NCBI GenBank assembly: GCA_029582155.1
Contig: CM055896.1
Location: 31,060,609-31,124,608, forward strand
DNA from: Panopea generosa
Taxonomy: Eukaryota > Mollusca > Bivalvia > Adapedonta > Hiatellidae
Length of the DNA stretch: 64,000 nucleotides
Reading direction: 5' to 3'
This document shows positions 61,031 through 64,000 of this stretch, piece by piece. Within the stretch, counting starts at the first letter, position 1. Each line of letters starts with the position of its first letter. The notes below the pieces were generated by a model. The model saw only the letters and a program-made list of their open reading frames with translations, searched no databases and had not been told where the DNA came from. The position numbers were made by a program, and so were the translations under genes.

Positions 61031-63310
61031 TCAGATTAGATAAATAATACCCTTGACTTTATTATAAAGTAAAACTGTAAAACAAATAATTGTGTTTAGT
61101 ACACGATATGTATTACCTCCATAAACTCTAATATCACATATGACGAGTTGTGTAGAATTGCCATCTAGCGTGATCCTGACTTGATTGTTCAATAAAGGTT
61201 GGTTACACGTCACGTTGATTATATGATTAGGAGGATTCCAACCAGATTTAGCATAACATTTCTTTTGGTTGGTATAATTGTTTCTCCCCACGGCTTTCGT
61301 GGTTGCGCCTTCGACCGTTACAGTATAGCTTTTAAAATTATCTGAAAGCATAAAGTAGACTTGATTAATTTATTGTATTATGGATATTTATAAAAAAAGG
61401 GGAAAGCGTTAATATAAAAAAATACCGACATTGAAAAAATGAGTAATATAAAACCACAAGATTTTGGGAAACTTTTTTGACGAAAAAAGCAGGAGGACTA
61501 TGGGAATGTTACAAAGGAGGCGTTTTATAAGTATTTTTCTGAGTTATCGAATGATATTTCAACTGTTAAAATGCAGATGTTGGAGAATTCTGTTGTGGTA
61601 ATGACTTTAATGATTTGAAGTACAATTTTGATGTGTTGGACCAGGAAACAAGGATATCTGAGGTGTTGTCCGTGGTGAAAAGCCTGAAAGAAATAAAGCT
61701 TGTTCACGAGACTGTCTTTTAAGTGAATATTTCTTTGAAAGGTGGGTATCATTGCTTTGCACCTGACAGACATATTTAATGGTATTTTGAATTCTGGATA
61801 TTTCCCAGAAAGCTTGACTGGAGGTATTATTGTCCCTGTATTTAAAAAAATGACAAGGGCGATGTTAATAATTATAGAGGAATAACACAGGTAAGCTGTA
61901 TGTCTAAGATATTTACAGGTGTCCTTAACAAAACGTGTACATCTAAAAATATGTAAAAATTGGTTAGAAACAAAATCAACAACAGTTACTAGTAATGCAG
62001 GCGTGTATGAGGAACTTGGCCGATACCTTATGTATATATCAAGATATATCAGAATAGTAAGATATTTGAGTAAAGTTGTATCCTCAAACATATACTGATT
62101 TCTACTTTATATGAAGATTCATTGACAGATTGTGAGAAAGGATGTAACAATTGGACTAATAATATCAAAACAATGTTTAATGAGTTTGGTTTTAATCATG
62201 TTTGGAATGAGCCACATAGCAACAATCTAAATAATTGTACTGTCTAAATCAAACAAAGACTAATATATTGTTTTATACAGAAATGGCAACATGACATTGT
62301 AAATAACAGAGTTTTGGACATGTATAAAAACTTTAATATGTGTTCAGATATGAGATATACTTAGACATTATACCTTCTAAATTAAGACCATTTATGACTA
62401 AATTGCGGCTATTGGCACATACACTCAGAATTGAGTGCGTCTGTGCGTGTTGTCGTATGTGCGGGCTTGTGTGTGATAACTTTTCGCGTGTATATTGGAT
62501 TTATATACATGTATATGTTCTACGAGATACTATATGCATACGTCTAATAAAGTATATGTTCTGTTTTGTTCTGCTATTAATATTTTACTGACGACATTAT
62601 ATATTATTATATATTTCTTTAAGACAAATGTTGTTTCTAAAGGCACTTTTGTGGAAGTAAGACCATTATTATTAATCATTGCAATAAAGTGGAATAGAAT
62701 ACTAGGTGTTTTCACAATCTAAGAGTACTCTCTGAATAGAACTCGACAATAAACAACATTTTAATATCTTAATATTTCTCAAATCTGTGCTACACAATTA
62801 TCCAATTAAAAATTCTAATCAACACTTATAAGGCTTGAACTAGGCTCGTAACTGTTGATGATGTTTATGGTGAATACTTATGAATAGTTAAGAGTACGAT
62901 GACAGTTTTGCGAGTGTATTGATTATCAAAATTAAGTGTATTAATATCTTTACTATTTCATTGTTACAAATGATACAACAACTTTGAAAGACGCATTGAT
63001 GCTAAAAGTGTTAAAAAAAAAACCTATAAAAGAAATAAACATGCATCTGAAATGTGTTGAATTTGTTCTATTCTCGGAAGACAGCTTTAAAATAAGAATT
63101 TCATAATGTTACCTAACACTTTAGGGTCCGTGATAAGAACAAGTCCCGTGATGAGTTCTTTCTGGGGCAGCCAGAACCTCCACCACGGATTGTAAGTATA
63201 TGTAGATGTTCTGCTACATGTTGTCAGGTTACCGTCGGCGGCTCGTTCAGGATACTCCGGAGGGAAGATGTTATCTTTGTGATTAGAAATTTGCTTAAAT
63301 GCTACATCCC
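28333..63310 (-). CDS. FTP/F5-8C and EGF multidomain transmembrane receptor (5'-partial, multi-exon)
   Basis: This is the overall gene model assembled from the exons listed separately. In transcript order it has FTP domain 1 (63113-63310, 61117-61341), FTP domain 2 (48964-49167, 47524-47712), nine EGF-like exons (47216 to 29128) and a membrane exon with a stop at 28333. It gives about 2.2 kb of coding sequence, or 735 codons, without the signal peptide, which should lie to the right of the window. All boundaries are GT-AG in phase 1 except one damaged acceptor at 29922. FTP domains bind sugars in fucolectins and EGF repeats form stalks in scavenger-type receptors. A role in recognition at the cell surface is inferred. 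The 12-kb intron between the FTP domains leaves open that two genes are merged here. Confidence 0.65.
29128..29268 (-). CDS. EGF-like exon 9 (membrane-proximal)
   Basis: This is a 141-bp exon, phase 1-1, with acceptor tgatctttag and donor AAAG|GTACAA. It reads CSDGTYGFSCLGTCGNCEGG, then IANCEKVTGTCLLGCADGFV and GYVCIKG. The eight-cysteine MEGF/SREC spacing, with GTYG after the first cysteine, identifies an EGF/laminin-type module. It is distinct in sequence from the tandem-array exons and is the last extracellular module before the membrane exon. Confidence 0.85.
29784..29921 (-). CDS. EGF-like exon 8 with apparently lost splice acceptor
   Basis: The open frame reads CNNGRWGVNCRNECGHCLTD, then QCNIFSCICDGGCQPGYKYE and SNCTDG, with donor GATG|GTATGT. 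Length (138 bp with a CA start) and phase fit the other EGF exons. The acceptor position reads ttctt|CA instead of an AG dinucleotide, and no nearby AG restores the right phase. Either the exon is skipped, which leaves the frame intact because it is symmetric, or there is a sequence error. The body itself has no stop, so any loss is recent. Confidence 0.6.
29922..33156. other. Intron between EGF exons 7 and 8
   Basis: It contains a possible inverted-repeat element (31137-31538) and unrecognised ORFs (a 113-codon minus-strand frame at 32203-32544 and 64-66-codon frames). None shows a domain I know. Confidence 0.5.
31137..31538 (+). mobile_element. Possible MITE with imperfect inverted repeats
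   Basis: The left side reads ttttccatggggcgtatttt. The reverse complement of the right side reads ttttccgtggcgcgtattct, 16 of 20 matching. Both ends are flanked by ctttaa, consistent with a TTAA-type target duplication. The interior is GC-richer than the surroundings and non-coding. The element limits are approximate. Confidence 0.4.
33157..33300 (-). CDS. EGF-like exon 7 (array type, outlying copy)
   Basis: This is a 144-bp phase 1-1 exon, with acceptor tattttatag and donor CAAG|GTAAGT. It reads CVSGTFGDNCSQNCSDNCKG, then GYGSCNKINGTCKQLCEAGW and KGVLCNQG. It is closely related to the four tandem exons to the right but slightly more diverged (DNC for DHC, KINGTCK for KVNGTCD). Its donor GTAAGT is stronger than their GTGGGT. 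The adjoining intron is homologous to the array unit for only about 500 bp on the right. Confidence 0.9.
33811..36170. other. Spacer interrupting the EGF array
   Basis: About 2.36 kb has no counterpart in the other units. Near-identical short stretches (acaattaatttacaa with cctattt before it) occur near 34100 and 36050. A TATA-like tatataaacattcacgcc lies near 34445. Minus-strand ORFs at 35377-35753 (two overlapping frames) have no recognisable domain. No gene is called. Confidence 0.55.
37641..37835 (+). repeat. Intronic copy of the Harbinger-flank repeat, unit 1
   Basis: The stretch with catgacacatttaatgcat, aggcgctttgacaaagttag, ttggcatgtttaaatat and agccaatttt is a diverged copy of 521-725 and 16804-17010. 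The same stretch occurs once per unit, at about 39831-40025, 42018-42213 and 44209-44403. It was therefore in the ancestral unit before amplification. Confidence 0.75.
37948..38091 (-). CDS. EGF-like exon 6 (tandem array unit 1)
   Basis: This is a 144-bp phase 1-1 exon. It reads CVPGTFGDNCSQNCSDHCKG, then GYGNCNKVNGTCDQLCEAGW and KEVLCDQG. The acceptor is tattttatag and the donor CAAG|GTGGGTG. All cysteines of the MEGF-type module are kept. It lies in a 2.19-kb repeat unit whose intron is nearly the same as those of the next three units. Confidence 0.9.
39831..40025 (+). repeat. Intronic copy of the Harbinger-flank repeat, unit 2
   Basis: Homologous to 37641-37835 and, more distantly, to 521-725. 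Confidence 0.7.
40138..40281 (-). CDS. EGF-like exon 5 (tandem array unit 2)
   Basis: This is a 144-bp phase 1-1 exon with the same splice signals as the 37948 exon. Differences are GGYDNCN in place of GGYGNCN and KEVQCDQG in place of KEVLCDQG. No stop or frameshift is present. Confidence 0.9.
42018..42213 (+). repeat. Intronic copy of the Harbinger-flank repeat, unit 3
   Basis: Homologous to 37641-37835 and, more distantly, to 521-725. Confidence 0.7.
42326..42469 (-). CDS. EGF-like exon 4 (tandem array unit 3)
   Basis: This is a 144-bp phase 1-1 exon. It differs from its neighbours by GGYGSCNKVNG and GWKDVLCDQG. Splice sites are intact and all cysteines are kept. Confidence 0.9.
44209..44403 (+). 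repeat. Intronic copy of the Harbinger-flank repeat, unit 4
   Basis: Homologous to 37641-37835 and, more distantly, to 521-725. Here the last motif is changed to tgaatttt. Confidence 0.7.
44516..44659 (-). CDS. EGF-like exon 3 (tandem array unit 4)
   Basis: This is a 144-bp phase 1-1 exon, reading CVSGTFGDNCSQNCSDHCNG and ending WKEVLCDQG. It shares the CVSG start with the outlying exon at 33157 and has a unique HCNGG. Splice sites are intact. This is the rightmost exon of the array; unit homology continues to about 45770 and then stops. Confidence 0.9.
45933..46140 (-). repeat. tRNA-derived SINE (best copy of its family)
   Basis: On the minus strand agaggttgcgggttcaatcc is a good B box. 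It is followed by a body with ctctgtactggttctaccaa and ggtagcggacttggggg. The A box was not clearly identified. Related fragments lie at 4090-4205 and 26150-26275. The element sits in the intron right of the EGF array, just beyond the end of unit homology. Confidence 0.6.
46295..46368 (+). repeat. Compound AT/GT microsatellite
   Basis: An AT run to about 46348 changes into GT repeats up to about 46368. It lies in the intron after EGF exon 2, about 70 nt from the splice donor. Confidence 0.95.
46440..46574 (-). CDS. EGF-like exon 2
   Basis: This is a 135-bp phase 1-1 exon. It reads CSKGSYGMNCENNCSENCQD, then KNNCNTTSGKCDCKPGWRAE and LCDQG. The acceptor is tttttttaag and the donor CAAG|GTAATA. 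It ends LCDQG like the array exons but retains a CDC pair (KCDCKPGW) where they have CDQLCEAGW. A long AT/GT microsatellite begins about 70 nt into the following intron. Confidence 0.85.
47216..47356 (-). CDS. EGF-like exon 1
   Basis: This is a 141-bp phase 1-1 exon right after FTP domain 2, separated by a 167-bp intron. It reads CTAGRWGPGCDFICGHCLGG, then IPCSGQTGHCPKGCEDGFKD and LPTCETG. The acceptor is acctctatag and the donor ACGG|GTATTT. Its GRWG and CGHC match the exon at 29784, so these two form a second EGF subtype within the stalk. Confidence 0.85.
47524..47712 (-). CDS. FTP domain 2, second-half exon
   Basis: This is a 189-bp phase 1-1 exon, with acceptor cttatttcag and donor GGTG|GTATGT. 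It reads GLSNFLLHANNDSSDEWVTI, later PPTRNITVLIQARYLRLYST and NLIICEVQVFG. RYLRLY and ICEVQVFG are the closing strands of the F5/8C fold in the fucolectin group. It completes the domain begun at 48964-49167. Together they give 131 codons, somewhat short of the usual size of about 145. Confidence 0.85.
48964..49167 (-). CDS. FTP domain 2, first-half exon
   Basis: This is a 204-bp phase 1-1 exon, with acceptor taaatttaag and donor CCTG|GTAAGT. It reads KNLAFGRQANLSTYNGPSHN, then AGLTVDGVIGTSVDECSATQ and VQDQPWWSVDLKHIMRIQSI. NLAxG at the start, AVDG-like TVDG, and PWWSVDL are the hallmark motifs of FTP/F5-8C domains. Where fucolectins commonly have a CTHT-type motif before PWW, this one has CSAT. 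Sugar binding is therefore not assured. Confidence 0.9.
50157..50262 (-). repeat. tRNA-derived SINE head
   Basis: The minus strand reads gtttcggtggtcttaaaacc and, after cgtcagtctcgcatg, ggtcgtggattcgatcccc, a strong B box. The tRNA-like region resembles a Ser/Leu-type tRNA with a damaged A box. A presumed body extends left to about 50070. Confidence 0.6.
50396..50660 (+). repeat. SINE-like repeat with AAATA tail
   Basis: The head carries agggttcgtgtgttcgaaaa, a diverged B box. The body has gtcgcccgttagctctacat and ends in aaaataaatacacaatcgat. The structure suggests a tRNA-derived SINE, but the A box was not found. Confidence 0.45.
51035..51595 (-). pseudogene. Family-B DNA polymerase relic, Maverick/Polinton type, C-terminal part
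   Basis: The minus strand reads DFHYNYILKKYEKYKVQLL, then FTNTESLCYEIKTED at the place of polymerase motif C. The family has a D-T-D core there; this copy has N-T-E (51503-51517), so both catalytic aspartates are gone. It continues with NITKDIGKMKDETAGIPITE, then CVGLRHN, ITKGVIKKNITHEDYRHVLF and, after a frameshift, CFDNKRYILDNGVKTVAYG, the usual C-terminal end. In-frame stops occur near 51480, 51320 and 51195. Protein-primed polymerases of this kind replicate Maverick/Polinton elements. The rest of such an element was not found. Confidence 0.75.
52380..53199 (-). pseudogene. Unrecognised charged ORF relic, left part
   Basis: The minus strand gives long, lysine- and glutamate-rich pieces in changing frames: SLVHVMSEINTELLETRCYK, VSIIDNSIENKALINCNQIE, FTRELKWLELKLKEADEYSY, KQRVNDEIEERHTDSYSIDR and RRIKMLKEHKHMEDLLEKQR. 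Stops and frameshifts show decay. Composition suggests a coiled-coil protein, but I recognise no family. It lies upstream of the polymerase relic in the same orientation and may belong to the same element. The LINE at 53212 interrupts it. Confidence 0.45.
53404..54296 (+). pseudogene. LINE ORF1 (coiled coil plus RRM-like)
   Basis: A start at MPNRRRKLNKSSPGQKP leads, after a stop, to an acidic Ser-rich segment (QTDSHSDSEDSVYFESLDFS). A coiled coil follows (TLKVEISTLKSANHCLKTEL). Then comes LDELEQYGRRMCVDVSGIPG, the typical entry to the RRM-like domain of LINE ORF1 proteins, and KVIIKFTNSKARQRVYEARK. A TGA at 54156-54158, probably from CGA, precedes the C-terminal domain (FTTTWVAGCTIYALF). ORF1 proteins bind LINE RNA. 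A frameshift near 53690 also breaks the frame. Confidence 0.8.
54297..55901. other. Inter-ORF region of the LINE
   Basis: No gene is seen between ORF1 and ORF2. A loose direct repeat is present: tttctagaagtcat with cgttcg and cctgtgttt occurs at about 55522-55600 and again at 55707-55790. At 1.6 kb the spacer is long for a CR1-type element. Confidence 0.5.
55902..59034 (+). pseudogene. LINE ORF2: 2A-like leader, endonuclease, reverse transcriptase (broken)
   Basis: The likely N-terminal leader is open at 55902-56132 (WRATTGFYYNSRQRTSRSYT), then a frameshift region leads to a 2A-like motif (56236-56280). The endonuclease follows with FSILHQNIRSIRNKLDYI, CFTETHLS, CTVYRPP, ILGDIN and LSDHFGTYVF. 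A linker has RPRDKPWYNSEIR. The reverse transcriptase shows ANVMPLFKKGTKDSPSNYRP, ISLISCVGKVMERVI and FCDISKAFDPIWHKGLI. It then jumps in frame to VDHHKHLGVTLSHDGTWHEY, skipping the YADD catalytic motif. The C-terminal part is open for 288 codons (58168-59034) and ends with a CACGDEFEDAEHFVFRC zinc-binding-like motif. Stops near 56645, 56795 and 57308 are additional damage. Confidence 0.85.
56236..56280 (+). other. 2A-like ribosome-skipping motif before the LINE endonuclease
   Basis: The frame reads FLLILSGDMELNPGP. The 2A consensus is D-(V/I)-E-x-N-P-G-P preceded by a hydrophobic stretch; here Met replaces Val/Ile. 2A-like sequences are known in CR1-type LINEs of marine invertebrates. In such elements 2A would separate an N-terminal leader from the endonuclease-reverse transcriptase or act as a signal peptide. 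Activity of the Met variant is unknown. Confidence 0.8.
59393..59560 (-). pseudogene. Unrecognised charged ORF relic, right part
   Basis: Beyond the LINE the minus strand reads RLRDKVIEAAQ, a stop, and EKRSEIEEMKMKRLEIMEQR. Composition resembles the left part (52380-53199). Reading across the LINE as if it were absent keeps the frame, so the LINE probably split one already degraded ORF. Confidence 0.4.
59561..61030. other. Right part of the long intron, with a GA microsatellite at its end
   Basis: No gene is recognised. An open frame of 89 codons at 59889-60158 has no domain. The stretch ends with the GA run at 60984-61026, less than 100 bp from FTP exon 61117. Confidence 0.5.
60984..61026 (+). 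repeat. GA dinucleotide microsatellite
   Basis: A pure AG/GA run of about 43 bp in the intron just left of the FTP exon at 61117-61341. On the gene's own strand it is a CT tract located downstream of that exon's donor. Confidence 0.95.
61117..61341 (-). CDS. FTP domain 1, second-half exon
   Basis: This is a 225-bp phase 1-1 exon, with acceptor tgctttcag and donor GGAG|GTAATA. It reads NFKSYTVTVEGATTKAVGRN, later KKCYAKSGWNPPNHIINVTC and TQLVICDIRVYG. The VICDIRVYG end is the F5/8C closing motif. It completes the domain begun at 63113-63310 (141 codons together, normal for the family). The next matching exon downstream is about 12 kb away, across LINE insertions. Confidence 0.85.
61470..62480 (+). 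pseudogene. Second LINE fragment, ORF2 with internal deletion
   Basis: Plus-strand pieces are EDYGNVTKEAFYKYFSELSN, LDQETRISEVLSVVKSLK, DIFNGILNSGYFPESLTGGI and NNYRGITQVSCMSKIFTGVL, the pre-palm and early reverse transcriptase region. Then comes CNNWTNNIKTMFNEFGFNHV, VWNEPHSNN, QRLIYCFIQKWQHDIVNN and LRLLAHTLRIECV, the C-terminal region of LINEs with a short-spaced tail. The catalytic palm is missing and several frames are used. The family differs from the LINE at 53212. It sits in the intron between the two halves of FTP domain 1. Confidence 0.7.
62481..63112. other. Intron between the two halves of FTP domain 1
   Basis: AT-rich, no gene seen. ORFs of 61-83 codons show no domain. Confidence 0.5.
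63113..63310 (-). CDS. FTP domain 1, first-half exon
   Basis: This is a 198-bp phase 1-1 exon, with acceptor ctctgtgattcag and donor TTAG|GTAACA. It reads GDVAFKQISNHKDNIFPPEY, then PERAADGNLTTCSRTSTYTY and NPWWRFWLPQKELITGLVLI. ADGN, CSRT and NPWW are the expected landmarks; the arrangement WRFWLPQ differs from the usual WRVDL. The signal peptide exon must lie beyond the right edge. A broken relative occurs at 23738-23908. Confidence 0.85.
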
Positions 63311-64000
63311 CTGAATCACAGAGAAACAATATTAAAATGTATTCAGAAACAAAAACATTACGAATGCACCGAAACAAGAAAAATACAGCAAGAGCATTAA
63401 ATATCGTATTTCTACGTCATTTATCTATGTCTATGAAGTAAATCCTTTCAAATAAACCAACGTTGATGGTATTTCATGAAAGCGAAAGGATATATATGTA
63501 CATTCCCTTAATCCCAATTATTTACACAATGACATTATGTTTTATAGGTGGCCTGATGAATTAAAAATGTCGTATATCTGATTGTTCCTTAGTACAAGTA
63601 AACATCGAATTACATTTCCCTTCCGTAGGTTTCATTGTTTATGGGGAAGATAGTAATTGTTTATGTTTAGATGCAATATATTAACAACTGTAAAGAGTTG
63701 AGGGACTGGACAAGCATGACCGATAGACAGAGAAATGAATATATGAGAACATGATATCCTCACTCCCTCCCCCAAAGGATTAATGCAAAATAGCAATGAA
63801 AGTATTGTTTTATAGTTGTAAACATTCATGTTTCAGCACTTTGAAACACTTTTGATACTTATTTACTGAATGGTATTTACTCCGATGTCGTCTGCATTTA
63901 GCATGAGACTGGTGTGGTAATTCATGAAAGACACGCTAACCTTGACCCATTTTCTCAAAACAGTAACAGTTATGATACAAAAGCACATCACTTTATCGCG
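63311..64000. other. Intron upstream of the first visible receptor exon
   Basis: No exon with a phase-1 donor or a signal peptide was recognised on the minus strand in this stretch. The start of the receptor gene should therefore lie beyond the window. Confidence 0.5.

Noticed and set aside
61525-62091. 188-codon minus-strand ORF
   Set aside because: It is antisense to the LINE fragment, whose plus-strand reading has recognisable motifs.

Overview
This is AT-rich animal nuclear DNA, most likely from a bivalve or another lophotrochozoan (inference). The grounds are GT-AG introns, F5/8C-type fucolectin and EGF exons, tRNA-derived SINEs, a CR1-type LINE with a 2A-like motif, and DIRS, Harbinger and Maverick-type relics. 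Nothing bacterial was seen.

The only convincing host gene runs right to left from beyond 63310 to 28333. I reconstruct 15 separate modules on the minus strand. They encode two split fucolectin/F5-8C (FTP-type) domains, nine EGF-like modules of the MEGF/SREC type and a single-pass membrane segment with a short basic tail. Nearly every exon starts and ends in phase 1, so modules can be duplicated or skipped without breaking the frame. Five near-identical 144-bp EGF exons occur; four of them sit in a tandem array with a 2.19-kb period, introns included. The plan suggests a surface lectin-like receptor with an expanding EGF stalk (inference). A broken copy of the first FTP exon lies further left at about 23.7 kb.

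The left third (1-23.5 kb) is a large direct duplication: 1-12484 (copy A) and 16333-23540 (copy B). Both carry a Harbinger 5' region, a degraded DIRS-type tyrosine-recombinase retrotransposon on the minus strand, and a tRNA-like repeat. Copy B has lost about 4.6 kb, with a short inverted filler at the junction. Copy A carries a 0.73-kb inverted-repeat element for which copy B preserves the empty site. A 1.8-kb GTA-rich satellite with a 1.08-kb higher-order period separates the copies.

The right part, inside the long intron between the two FTP domains, holds a LINE at 53212-59380. It has a 12-bp target-site duplication, an ORF1, a 2A-like motif before the endonuclease, and an internal deletion removing the reverse transcriptase catalytic motif. 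Beside it is a relic of a Maverick/Polinton-type family-B DNA polymerase and an unrecognised charged ORF split by the LINE. A second LINE fragment lies at 61.5-62.5 kb. All mobile-element genes seen are broken.
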